DNA from: Cranoglanis bouderius
Lineage: Eukaryota > Chordata > Actinopteri > Siluriformes > Cranoglanididae
Direction of reading: 5' to 3'
Assembly: GCA_023630585.1 (NCBI GenBank)
Contig: CM042552.1
Location: forward strand, 1,443,001-1,507,000
Length of the DNA stretch: 64,000 nucleotides
Position 1 is the first letter of the stretch; each line of letters begins with the position of its first letter. Position numbers and translations under genes: made by a program. Positions 37,871-50,200 of the stretch are shown piece by piece. The notes beneath the pieces are model-generated. The model had not been told where the DNA came from and did no database searches. It was given only the letters and a program-made list of their open reading frames with translations.

Positions 37871-38149
37871 CTCCTGTCTGTCAAAGCCAGACTTGGATGC
37901 TTCTGCAAAGGTCAGGTATGGATGCCCTTCCCATAGGTGGATCTCGAACATGAGATGATGAAAGAGAACACTAATATTAAAAGCTGGGACACTTTAAAAG
38001 CAATAAAACTATTTTTTATGCTCTGTAATCCACCCAAAGTTTCACAAACATTTTACAGTTGCAGTACACAAGTCCACTCTATAACTTTAGTGTCGTAAAT
38101 GTCTCTTTGCTCAACATTTCAACTTTGCTCAACATTTCATACAGAATCG

Positions 38150-38180
38150 ATATTTCACACTTCCTGAGTGGTTTGCAGCT
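38150..38180 (+). promoter_or_regulatory. Conserved ETS-like promoter motif of Ig gene A
   Basis: TTCACACTTCCTGAGTGGTTT lies about 190 bases upstream of the gene A start codon. The inverted counterpart is present at 56047-56085 upstream of gene B. The complement CAGGAAGTG fits an ETS/PU.1 core. Conservation between inverted copies is directly visible; function is inferred. Confidence 0.45.
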
Positions 38181-38359
38181 TTTTTCTCACTGGCACAAAA
38201 GTAGAAGTGGACATGACATTGCCTGCAATTAAAACCACATAGAGACAGAGGCATAGACAGTGAGAGCGTGTAAGATAACTAACAGTTATATTATCAGTTA
38301 TATTTTTTGTAAATTATTTTTATTTTTTGAAGTGGAGTTTTTTTGAGTCTGGACATAGA

Positions 38360-41282
38360 ATGAAGATCCGCCTCATCTTCACCTTCTGCCTGATTATAGG
38401 TAAGTAAAAGCACTTCAAAATAATCAGCTTTATAATAATATAGAGAACAGGAACTTCTCTCTCAGATGTTCCACTAGAGTTAATTTTGCCAGTTCCTTTT
38501 AGTCTTAGTCTTAAATCTTACTTTTCGTCTTAGTCCTGTGTCAAATGTCCTTGATAATTTGATCATATATACAATATCTCACAAAAGTGAGTACACCCCT
38601 CACGTATTTGTAAATATTTTATTATATCTTTTCATGGGACAACACTGAAGAAATGACACTTTGCTACAATGTAAAGTAGTGAGTGTACAGCTTGTATAAC
38701 AGTGTAAATTTGCTGTGCCCTCAAAATAACTCAACACACAGCCATTAATGTCTAAACCGCTGGCAACAAAAGTGAGTTCACTCCTAAGTGAAAATGTCCA
38801 AATTGGGCCCAATTAGCCATTTTCCCTCCCCGGTGTCATGTGACTCATTAGTGTTACAAGGTCTCAGGTATGAATTGGGAGCAGGTGTGTTAAGTTTGGT
38901 GTTATCGCTCTCACACTCTCTCATACTGGTCACTGGAAGTTCAACATGGCACCTCATGGCAAAGAACTCTCTGAGGATCTGAAAAAAAGAATTGTTGCTC
39001 TACATAAAGATGGCCTAGGCTATAAGAAGATTGCCAACACCCTGAAACTGAGCTGCAGCACGGTGGCCAAGACCATACAGCGGTTTAACAGGACAGGTTC
39101 CACTCAGAACAGGCCTCGCCATGGTCCACCAAAGAAGTTGAGTGCACGTGCTCAGCATCATATCCAGAGGTTGGCTTTGCAGAATAGACGTATGAGTGCT
39201 GCCAGCATTGCTGCAGAGGTTGAAGGGGTGGGGGGTTCAGCCTGTCAGTTCTCAGACCATACGCCACACACTGCATCAAATTGGTCTGCATGGCTGTCGT
39301 CCCAGAAGGAAGCCTCTTCTAAAGATGATGCACAAGAAAGACTGAAAACAGTTTGCTGAAGACAAGCAGACTAAGGACATGGATTACTGGAACCATGTCC
39401 TGTGGTCTGATGAGACCAAGATAAACTTATTTGGTTCAGATGTTGTCAAGCGTGTGTGGCGGCAACCAGGTGAGGAGTACAAAGACAAGTGTGTCTTGCC
39501 TACAGTCAAGCATGGTGGTGGGAGTGTCATGGTCTAGGGCTGCATGAGTGCTGCCGGCACTGGGGAGTGTACTGTGACATACTGAAGCAGAGCATGATCC
39601 CCTCCCTTCGGAAACTGGGCCACAGGGCAGTATTCCAACATGATAACGACCCCAAACACACCTCCAAGATGACCACTGCCTTGCTAAAGAAGCTGAGGGT
39701 AAAGGTGATGGACTGGCCAAGCATGTCTCCAGACCTAAACCCTACTGAGCATCTGTGGGGCATCCTCAAACGGAAGGTGGAGGAGCGCAAGGTCTCTAAC
39801 ATCCACCAGCTCTGTGATATCGTCATGGAGGAGTGGAAGAGGACTCCAGTGGCAACCTGTGAAGCTCTGGTGAACTCCATGCCCAACAGGGTTAAGGCAG
39901 TGCTGGAAAATAATGGTGTCCACACAAAATATTGACACTTTGGGCCCAATTTGGACATTTTCACTTAGGGGTGTACTCACTTTTGTTGCCAGCGGTTTAG
40001 ACATTAATGGCTGTGTGTTGAGTTATTTTGAGGGGACAGCAAATTTACACTGTTATACAAGCTGTACACTCACTACTTTACATTGTAGCAAAGTGTCATT
40101 TCTTCAGTGTTGTCCCATGAAAAGATATAATCAAATATTTACAAAAATGTGAGGGGTGTACTCACTTTTGTGAGATACTATATATACAATATATAGTTAT
40201 ATTTATATATATAGTTATAATATATATATATATATAGTCAACCTTAAGGTTTTTTTAGACAAAGAAAACCATAAATATTTTAGTCAAGTTTGATTCTGGT
40301 GACATTTTAGCCATAAGAATATTATTGATGAACATTTCAGTCAATGTAGTCTAGCCAGTAGTGCAAATGGCCATGATGGCAGGAGGGGTGGGGCTTTGAG
40401 ATATCTTCTATATCACAACCCTCTGACCTCTCACTACTAGCTTTTGTACCAGGTGGTCCAAAGTAATTTAATGTATATTTTTTTCATCCTGCTCAACTGA
40501 CTATCTCTCTCCCCTTCAAACTCTTCTCTCTCTTTCTTGCCTTTTTTGACTATCAACAAAAATAAGAATGACAGCGTGTGTCAGTGCAATAAAATAAAAT
40601 GAAAGGGGTACAGTAAAAGCCCATAGTGACTTGAGAATCTGCATAAATGACAGCTAAAACACTTTACACACATTACATATCTCTCTGTGTAACTACCAAC
40701 CAAAGTTTCTATTTGTAATGAACATGTAGGCTATGGATATAATACTCAGCAAGCTATGATAGTGAAAATAAATTAAGATGAAGAAGGGTGTTCACAATAG
40801 ATTAAACCTGGATCATTTCAGGTACGTGCACGCAGCTTTAACCATCTCAAATTTTCTACTATCGCATCTGTTAAAGTAACTGTTTCTGTTAGGATTTTCG
40901 GCTCTGTTAACTTCCCTGAGGTGGTCTGTCTGGAGGAAAGTCAACATTGCACAACCACATGCAGAATATAAACTGTTAAAATGTGTTACATGTTGTTCAT
41001 TAAAAAATGAAACACTGTAACTGTTGGCAAATGGCTGTGATATAAGTGGAATAACACACTCCAAATGGTGTGTACTGTCTCCATCCCCCGTATTACAGCA
41101 CAGTCTGTTGTGTGTTATTCCGTACATATCAGTGGCACATTAAAGCTCTACACTGGTGGACATTTAGCAAAGAACTTTTATAGATAGTTTCTAGTGTTTA
41201 ATATAGTGGGGTTCTCAGGGATTCAGAGACCCCCTGGTAAGGGATGGGCTTTGCACTAGGTAAAGATATGTGTTGAGTTTAA

Positions 41283-41324
<42 letters not shown>

Positions 41325-42506
41325 CATTTGTAGGCACTTCTCAGACTTATTTTATTGTGTTGCATCTATGTATATCTTTTGTACCTGGCTCTTCTCTTGC
41401 ACTTGTCACAATGTTTCCACTTTAATATCTCTGGATACTGAGCTTCATTATGGTTTTATATGTTACACCATCGTCCTGGATCATATTTCATTCCACCATC
41501 TATTATTCTCCAGCTGGTACTGATGCTGCAGCTACAGTAACTGGATACAGAGGAAGATCAGTTCAGATTAAATGCTCCTATGAATCTGGATATGAAGAGA
41601 ACAACAAGTATCTCTGCAGAGGTGAATGTCCCAGTTGGCCTGGAACCAAAGACATTCCTGTTCAGTCTGGATCTCCTGCTGAAGACACCAGATTCTCTCT
41701 GTATGACGACACAACAGCCAAAGTCTTCACCGTCACCATCACTGATCTGAGACAAGAGGATGAAAACATTTACTGGTGTGTGACAGAGCGGACATTGTCT
41801 AATATTTACACAGAGATTCGACTGCTGGTTAAAATGGGTGAGTGTTACACAGAGGAGTCTAAAAGAATCTCACACATTAATTCACTAATTACAAACACAT
41901 TGTGATTGAGGCAGATTATTAAACCAGCATGTACAGTCTCATTTATCAAGTTGGAAACAAATTTATTTGAGAATCATTTAAGTTATTTAGACGAGGAATG
42001 TGTTCATGACGATCCATTTACTTGGGAAAACCTTTATCCTCCGTTTCACTCCTGAGTTTGTGTAAATTTCCCTATAATGAGACTCAATAATGTGAACCTC
42101 CATTGACCGGCTTCAAACTGTCAGTGAGTTACTGCGATTTTATATACAAATGTCAAGTTTAAAACACTTATTTATTTCAATTACACATCAATTTTATAAA
42201 TATTTTGTGAAAATCAGTTGCTTCATATCAATGACTTGAAAATAAGTGTGTCAGGTGGCAGAGACAGTAGCAGGGACATGCTTTATTAAATAACGGCAGG
42301 CAAACACATCCAAAACAATACACATGAGCTTGGTCAAAAAACAGGCACGAGATGAACAAACAGACTTGGGTAGACGAATCCAGATTCCAAAAACCAGAGA
42401 ACAAACAAGATTAAACCAGAATGTCATGAGGAAATAACAAGACTTGGTGTGTCAGCAGTGAAACACAGGGCATTTGCATCATGAGTCTGTTAGTGACTGG
42501 TTTTAA

Positions 42507-42554
<48 letters not shown>

Positions 42555-44756
42555 TAGAGTCCAGGTGTAAACAGTCAATAATCAGATGAGTTGGAGCGTG
42601 ATAAGAGCTGTTGTCCGTGGGGGGTAGGTCGTGATGCTTCCTGTAAATTGGAGTTCAACATCAATTCTGGTATTGACATGACAAAGCGATTCCAAAAAAA
42701 TAAATAAATAAATATTCCATAAATGAAGACATACAAGACAATAAGGCAAAAATAATGGCACCATACAGTTACTGTGTGTCTATGGTAGCCAACATGCTGC
42801 AATTTCTGAGCTGTATTACTAGAATATTTAGCACACGCTGTGTTGGAGACAGTTTTTTCCTCCATTTTGTCGTCATTTTCAGGTCTCTGTGAGATTTTTA
42901 TTGTATTTCGTGGGTGTGGCTAAATGTAAATCAGCTGTGAAATCACTTTATGAAAGCATTTGGTAATTTATGGTGGGCTGGCATTTATCAATGTGCACAT
43001 GTGAGAAAATCAGCAAACCTTTTATAAACCTGGCCCGTGGAAGCATTTACACATGACTTCACTGAAAGATTCATAATCGAGGCTCAAACTGTGGATCTTA
43101 AATCTAGATAAGGTGAACTGTCTGGAAATGAGAACCTGGATTGTAGCTTGATCCTGTTTCTATTCTCTCAGATGATCCTGGCGTCAGTACTGTCTCACAG
43201 TCCACACACACCACTTCAATGCATATCCTGGGTCCATCAGTGCATGCTGAGACCACATATTCAGCAACAGATATGAACTCTTTGCCTGACCTCTTCTATG
43301 TTAAATTTCTGTCATGTCATTCATCATGTCTCACTTTTTTCAGCTGATCCATTAAATGATGTTAACCACCAAGCCATCAATCCCTCATCCCAGGGTATGT
43401 ACACCCTCCATCCACATTGTAAAGCACTTCACGCATCTATTACCAAGTTGCTTTCATAGTTTCATTTCTCACGTTATTCATGGCTTCCACTGAAAACATA
43501 CACTGTACATTGTATCACCATTTAAAAACATATTCTTTATGTTACAATTTGTAGAAATGTGTATAAATCTGGTGACAGGTTGTCCAGTCCCACATGGCCA
43601 CCGCACCTGGATCCATCTTCTTCTTCTTCTACACCCCACTTCACACTCCACGTATTTCCTGTTACATGACAATTATGATGTTTTATTTTTTTTTACTGTG
43701 GTTTAAACATTTATGTTTCTGTCTTTAACATTTATGTCCAGGTATAGCTAACTACATCATGATCAGTACAGGTGCAGTGTTGTTCGCTGTTGGTGTGATT
43801 ATAGCAATCTACTGCAAAATAAATCGTCAAGGTAAAACCCACTTTAAATACATGTTTCTGCTTAATTATTTAATTCACATGTCCTTGTTCCCAATGTTAA
43901 AAGGCAACACATTCACTTCTGGATCTTTTGTTAGTGATGTTATACACACTGAAGGTTGGACCTGATACTAGAGTCACTGCATGAATCTACAGTCTGGCCT
44001 AGAAAGAAATCAGTTAACAAATCAGAGATGTGTTAACAACAGGGACGGGGATTAGCCCTGCTAGCACATTTTATTCAGCTGCTGATACATAAACTAATGA
44101 GGCAATGACACAATGTCTTTTTACCCTAAAATAAAGGGGTTTTTGTTTAGAACTTTATAAAGTTCACCCAGAACAACTGGATACACCTGTAAATTAAAGC
44201 TGACAGTCTTTGTTATAATCTCAGTGCTTCATTTCAAATCCAATACGTTGGAGTAAACAACCAGACATATAAAACTCATCACTGCCCCAATACTCAGACT
44301 GCACTGTATACTTACTTTATATTAAATCAAACTTTGTTGCTCTTCTCATCTTTCTGCAGGCTCTGAAACAGTGACACAATCTTCCAGAGAGGTACATGCT
44401 AATGATTCACTTCAGTGTGTTACTTTCACAAACACTTTACTTACAGACATTTTAATGATTTTTGTTTTCCATTTCAGACAGATGGAGATGATGAAAATGA
44501 CCAAAATTCTCTGCCTCTCCAAGCAAAAGAAAAAGCCACTTTACCCGAATCTGTCTATCAGAGTCTAGATCTAACCACCATCCAATCAGACTCAGTCTAC
44601 CAGAGTCTGACCTTTACTAATGACCAATCAGACTCAGTCTACCAGAGTCTGACCTTTACTAATGACCAATCAGACTCAGTCTACCAGAGTCTGACCTTTA
44701 ATAATGACCAATCCGACTCAGTCTACCAGAGTCCGAGCTTTACTAATAACCAATAA
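38360..44756 (+). CDS. Ig gene A: CD300/CMRF35-like (pIgR-like) receptor with repeated YxxL tail
   Basis: Predicted type I leukocyte receptor, 304 residues. Exons: 38360-38399 (signal peptide MKIRLIFTFCLII), 41514-41837 (V-type Ig domain), 43172-43270 and 43344-43394 (Thr/Ser-rich stalk), 43742-43831 (transmembrane, MISTGAVLFAVGVIIAIYC), 44360-44391 and 44478-44756 (cytoplasmic tail). All phases agree. The Ig domain has the canonical Cys pair (QIKC ... IYWC) plus the extra KYLCRGEC pair typical of CD300 and pIgR. The tail repeats a 14-residue unit with SVYQSL. The base pair after 43270 is AT where paralogues have a GT donor, so normal splicing of the first stalk exon is doubtful. A Tc1 element fills intron 1. 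Confidence 0.83.
38572..40180 (+). mobile_element. Tc1-like transposon in intron 1 of Ig gene A
   Basis: TA-flanked, with long inverted repeats whose ends read CAATATCTCACAAAAGTGAG and the near complement. The transposase begins MAPHGKELSEDLKKRIVALH at 38946 and is frameshifted near 39225. The C-terminal part (39489-39935) carries FQHDNDPKHTSK and SPDLNPTEHLWG. Gene B has no such element in intron 1, so it arrived after the inverted duplication. Confidence 0.93.
40960..41160. repeat. Inverted-repeat-containing segment, unassigned
   Basis: GGAATAACACACTCCAAATG and ACAGTCTGTTGTGTGTTATTCC form an internal inverted repeat in the intron before the gene A Ig exon. Probably a short transposon relic. 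Confidence 0.35.
41284..41322. repeat. (AC)n microsatellite
   Basis: A pure AC run in intron 1 of gene A. Confidence 0.95.
41514..41837 (+). CDS. Ig gene A V-type immunoglobulin exon
   Basis: 324 bases between acceptor TCTCCAG and donor ATGG/GTGAGT. It begins AGTDAAATVTGYRGRSVQIK, with the fold landmarks GRSVQIKC, KYLCRGEC, DTRFSLYDD, FTVTITDLR and DENIYWC. The ORF upstream of 41514 is intron. It is about 90 percent alike to the gene B exon by eye. Confidence 0.92.
42250..42555. repeat. Dispersed repeat ending in a (GT)n microsatellite
   Basis: This is a segment rich in AACAAACA-type motifs; GT repeats run at 42511-42553. It is not present at the equivalent place of gene B and holds no gene. 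Confidence 0.5.
44478..44756 (+). CDS. Ig gene A cytoplasmic exon with tandem tyrosine motifs
   Basis: The exon starts after TTTCAG with TDGDDENDQNSLPLQAKEKA and then has five units spaced 14 residues apart: four with SVYQSL and a last with SVYQSP. S-x-Y-x-x-L matches the ITIM consensus. Successive YxxL motifs are separated by ten residues, longer than the classic ITAM gap of six to eight. The DNA shows a 42-base tandem duplication (44587-44754) with few differences, so expansion is recent. Confidence 0.88.
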   Translation, partial: TDGDDENDQNSLPLQAKEKATLPESVYQSLDLTTIQSDSVYQSLTFTNDQSDSVYQSLTFTNDQSDSVYQSLTFNNDQSDSVYQSPSFTNNQ

Positions 44757-45911
44757 GATTCAGGATACCACTGTTCACCATCTAAGTCGACTGGTTTTAA
44801 CTGTACCAGTGATTATTATTATTTCCCCATTGTTTGTTTTTTTCTGCAAGGTTTCGGACTTGGCCTGTGAATCACTCTTTTGCTCTTTGTTTTTGGACCT
44901 TTTCAAACTTGCAGTCATCTCTGATGAATTTTTCCCACACTAGCCATGCATGTAACGATGCTGTACACATAATTTCAATGAATTATTTATGATTTGGAGT
45001 TTGTCAAAAGCTTTGTTTTTATTCATTTTTCATTCATCATTGCCTTTTACTTTTATATTTACCTTTTATAGTTATAAAACCTTTTGACCATCTCTGTGAT
45101 ATTTTACAAAAAAAAAAAAAAAAAAAAAAAAGAGAGACAAGCAAAAAACAAAGATATGCACTTCATATATGTAACTCCAGTCATTGTAAATACAGTAAGA
45201 TTAAATAAGATTGTAAATTCATAATGTGTACCCATGACTAATTTCATTTTCATAAATAATTTGTATTTTTTACAGAAACTTTCATATTTGGTTTGTTGGT
45301 TTCAGGAATAAGCACATTGCCCATGTCCAAGCGGTGATGCTGGTCCTACCCTATTTGGGCAGGTTCAAATGATATCTGGGATCTTTCAAATTTCTAAAAT
45401 GCAATTTCTGTATGTGTAATTCACACCAGCCCTCTGTATTTTGCTTAAAAAGAAACACATTGGGAAAGATTTTAAAAATGCACTTGCTGTGGTTCACATC
45501 AGTTTACAGGTTACAGTCCTGTTGCACGATGAGTTGAACAAACTCTGAGTTACAGAGTAAGTTTTGAGTTGACAAAACCAGACTAATCCAACCCAGGTTA
45601 ATTAATGTTAACAGGTTTCATGACCTAGGTTTTAACCCAGAATCAGTGTTTATTCAGCACGCGTGTTCACATAAGCCAGATGTTTACAGCAAACAGCCAA
45701 TAGCGTTTAACATGGAAAAAAGCAGGTGTGCAAACTTCCGGTTGAAGAGCAAGAAATTATTATGCGTAAGCATGAGGAATTTAAACCTACACTAACCGCA
45801 AAAAGCAACACTGTTGTGGCTGCCAAAGCTCAGGAAAATCGCTGATTGTGTAAGTTTACTTTTACAGGCTCACAATGAGAATAAATGGATTAGAAACATA
45901 ACCACAACATA
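44757..45911. other. 3' flank of Ig gene A, arm of an inverted duplication
   Basis: No gene seen. There is an A-run at 45109-45131. Segments 45340-45385 (GGCAGGTTCAAATGATATCT) and 45470-45520 are inverted copies of sequence at about 48740-48770 and 48605-48660, and 45290-45330 is inverted at 56210-56255. The convergent Ig genes are thus copies of one block. Confidence 0.6.
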
Positions 45912-46258
45912 TTTCATCCATCCATCCATTTTCTATACCACTTATCCTTCCTGGGTCATGGGGAACTTGGAGCCTATCCCAGGGAGCATGGGGCACAGGT
46001 GGGGGACACCCTGGATGGGGTGCCAGTCCATCACAGGGCACAATCTCACACCCATTCACACACTACAGACACTTTTGAACATGCCAGTCTACAGTGCATG
46101 TCTTTGGACTGGGGGAGGAAACCAGAGTACCCGGAAGAAACCCCTGAAGCACAGGGAGAACATGCAAACTCTGCACACACATGGTCGCAGTGGGAATTGA
46201 ACCCTCAACCCTGGAGATGTGAGGCAAACATGCTAACGACTAAGCCACCATGCCCCCT
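45912..46258 (-). repeat. tRNA-derived SINE-type repeat
   Basis: The complement begins GGGGCATGGTGGCTTAGTCG, has the B-box-like GGGTTCAATTCCC, and ends in the ATGGATGGATG tail typical of a very common fish retroposon. ORFs crossing it are shadows. Confidence 0.78.
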
Positions 46259-46800
46259 CCCAACATATTTATGAAATATTAATCAAATAAATATCAATTT
46301 GTGAAAATACATTAGAACAGGATTAATTGCACCGCATGAAAATATGTATCACTCGCAAAGAACTGTAAAGCAACACATACAGTTTGTGGCACCGTAAGAG
46401 CAGCTTCAGCATGTCAGATTTTAAATGTGTGGCTCAAGAAGCTGGCAGAGATAAACTATACCATCTGCTGAAAATCAATGTCTTTCATACAGATGGTCTT
46501 TGGGATAAACCAGGGGATTGTGTCTGTCCCTAAAAATTCTTTCCCTTCGAAGTGCCCTTCTTATTATTTGTGCTCCACAGGATTCCCCACAAACAGTGGG
46601 GCCATCACCACAAACACTAAAGGGTTATCTTTCTTGCGTCAGATTCTCGCAGCTGATTGGTCCAAATTGGGTTTGAGTTTTCTTACCCAGAATAAAACCT
46701 GCTATGGAGCAGGTTAGCTGTGTAGTGTAAGTTGCCATGCCCACCTTGTAACTCCTTGCTGAGACTGAAAAAACAGATTTCGCTCAAACTAAATGCAAAC

Positions 46801-47095
46801 TTATACTGAACAAAATTATAAACGCAACACTTTTGTTTTTGCCCCCATTTTTCATGAGCTGAACTCAAAGATCTAAGACTTTTTCTATGTACATAAAAGG
46901 CCTATTTCTCTCAAATATTGTTCACAAATCTGTCTAAATCTGTGTTAGTGAGCACTTCTCCTTTGCCGAGATAATCCATCCACCTCACAGGTGTGGCATA
47001 TCAAGATTCTGATTAGACAGCATGATTATTGCACAGGTGTGCCTTATGCTGGCCACCATAAAAGACCACTCTAAACAACAAAGTCTATTCCAAAT
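46801..47095 (+). mobile_element. Half of a Tc1/mariner-like element
   Basis: Starts ATACTGAACAAAATTATAAACGC and includes TTCATGAGCTGAACTCAAAG and CAGGTGTGGCATATCAAG, the well-known left half of a fish mariner family. The transposase and right end are missing. Confidence 0.65.
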
Positions 47096-47209
47096 CAGGG
47101 GACTCCTATAGCCACCTAATAATATTTGATCAGATTTACTTTAGTGTTTAGTTCCATCCCTAGTGTAAAAGGAAATAAAGCGAATACCCTTTGGTCACTG
47201 AATTTCCAG

Positions 47210-50200
47210 GTCTCCATCGCTAAAGCCGAGAAGAGTGCTCAGAATGCTCTGGAGTCCAGAGCTCAGCTGGAGCATGAGAACTCCAACCTGATGCAGCAGG
47301 TAAACACTAACAGAACACTTGGATTAACAGTTCAACAAAGTTAGCTATGGTACCTAACTTCTTTGATCCGCTGGCTGGGTGAAGTTCCACCCACTGGCTA
47401 GCTGAGCCGACTAAGCAGGATAGGAAGAAACCCAACCACTGCTTCTTGTCAGGCTTGGGGTCCTCCAAACTAAAAAAATAAATTTGGGACTGCAAAACAA
47501 AACACTGGTGGTAAATAGAAAAACCGTCGTAGGCTTCGGGGGGATAAACAAAAGTCCATTGGGGAAAAAGAACCGAATCGAACGCAGGCACAAAAAACTC
47601 GGCATGGCATGTCCTCCATTTCCCCGTTGCATCCATGTTAGGCAAAGTATTCTGTTAGAACATAGAAACAGGAGCTGGATGTAAGTGCTGGGGAAAAGTC
47701 ACTTTAATAGGTACAGGTCAAATAAATAGGAACAGGGGAAAAACGGAATGCAAACGCAAAGTCAAAAACAGGCAAACAGTATCCAAAGGGCAAACAGAGA
47801 TATCAAGGGCAAGGCAGTAATCCAGAATCCAAAGAAAGTGAACAAATATCCAAAAACCAGAACAGACAGTCCATGGAAATGAGGCTTGGTACGAGACAAA
47901 GAAACACACGTAACTCAGCTAGTCTAATACTTCGCGAAGATGCGAAGAAACAAAGGGATTTAAATACATGAATGAAACGAGGCTAAACGTAAAACACCTG
48001 AAACACATAATGACACATTAGGAACATAACCAATGACGACACAGGGGCGGAGACATGACATGAACCAAAACAAAGAAACGTGTGGCGAAGTAAACAAAAG
48101 TCTGTGAATGCAGAAGTGCGCTGCTTGCCCGCATCGGCAAACAGCATGAGGGGAAACACTAACACATACACACAGATATACACAAGGTTCAAGAGGAAGA
48201 GTATACATGCCACACATTTTAGCTGTCCCTGGTCTGATCTCGACTCAGTGAAACCACATGGATGATTTAAGAATGGGCAAAAGAAGGACATGAGCATGGA
48301 TCTAGAAAAATTGTAAACATTAACCACATTTTAACCAGCAGCAGTCATACCAGGAGTCATTATTGTACCTACAGACCATATGAAACTGATTCAAACACTT
48401 CCTGAAAACTCCCCTATTGGGACAGTGTTTGTTTCTCAGTTTGGCGTCTGGAGTAAAATATCATCTACACATCTCCTCTGTGATGAAGGATGCCTGTCTA
48501 TATTTATTTTTTAACACTGTACTACTGCTATATGAATATGTACATTCAATCAGCCTGTGAGATTGTGTTATTTCATTTACTTTCCAGGACTCCCAGTGAA
48601 GACCGCCTGTAGGCAAACTGATTTAAACCACAGCAAGTGCATTTTTAAAATCTTCTCCAAAGTATCCATCACTGCATGTTTCTTTTCAAACAGAATAATC
48701 AGGGATTGTAATCAGGGACTAAATTAAAATCTGTCCGAGATCCCAGATATCATTTGAACCTGCCCAACTAGGGTATACTTTATCAAGGGCCATCATCACA
48801 ACATGAACGTGCCTATTCTTAAACCCAATAGAGCAAATATTTGAGGGTGGCGGGTTAGGGCGGATGTCCCTGCCGATGTCCAAACTGCTTTTTATATAGG
48901 CTGTACTGAAAACTGTAAAAGTTAAAGGCATGATAAAAGAAAATATAAATCAAAACATAAAGCTTTTTGATGAACCACAAATGACACGGTGTTCAAGAAA
49001 AATGATTTTATCTACAGCATTGTTACATTCAGACTTGGCAACAGATGTTGGAAGATTTATCAGAAATGACTGCAAGTTGAAGAAAGTAACAGAGGTTCAT
49101 TTAGAAACAGTCCAAAAAAATAACGAACAGCAAATGAATAATCCACGGGCCAAACAATTTGTCTGTTGGGGAAACAATAACCGCTTACAGTTAGATTTGG
49201 AATGAGATCAATTAACTTGGATGGTGAACAGTGGTATCCTGAATCTTATTGTTTATTAGCAAAGGTCATATTTTGGTAGACTGAGTCTGATTGGACGGTG
49301 TCTGGGTCTTCAACCTCGTAGACAGATTTGGGTAAATTGGCTTTTTCTTTTGCTTGCAGAGGAAATAAATTCTGGACATTTTCATAATCTCCATCTGTCT
49401 GAAATGGAAAACAAAAATCATTAAAATATCTGTAAGTAAAGTGTTTGTGAAAGTAACACACTGAAGCAAATCATGCGCATGTACCTCTCTGGAAGATTGT
49501 GTCACTGAGCCTGTAGAGAGATGAGAAGAGCAACAAAGTTTAATTTAATATAACGTAAATATACAGTGCAGTCTGAGTATTGGGACAGAGACATCTTGTA
49601 CTTCAACATCTTGGATTTTAAATGAACACTGAGATTATAAAGCTGACTGTCAGCTTTAAAGTGTGCATACAGTTATATTAGGTGAATACTGAAATGTTAA
49701 AATTACAGCTACAATCCTTTATTTTGGGGTTTAAAAAAAAAAAAAAAACATTGGCCCATTGTCTGCCATTGCCTCATTAGTTTACATACAAGCAGAGGCC
49801 ACTGATATATAAATTTAAAAAAAAAATCAAGTGGGTTTTACCTTGACATTTTATTTTGCAGTAGATTGCTATAATCACACCAACAGCCAACAACACTGCA
49901 CCTGTACTGATCATGATGTAGTTAGCTATACCTGGAATATCTGTACAGGACACAAACAAACTCATAAATGTGTGAATCACATTTATTATAAATCACAAAC
50001 AAAAAATACATAATTCATGTAACAGGAAATATGTGTAGTGGGGAGTGTAGAAGAAGATTGATCCAGGTAAGGTGGCCATGTGGGACTGGACAACCTGTCA
50101 GTAGATTTATACATATTTCTATAAATTGTATGATAAAGAATATGGTTTTATATTCTAAACAACATTGAGAACGAGTCCTGCATCTTTATTGTTTTGAATC

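Noticed and set aside
44587..44754. Regular 42-base direct repeats that resemble a CRISPR-like array
   Set aside because: The repeats are contiguous without spacers and encode the YQSL units of an Ig receptor tail in a eukaryotic gene.
45814..46274. Plus-strand frames of 91-128 codons
   Set aside because: They are translations of a common tRNA-derived retroposon.
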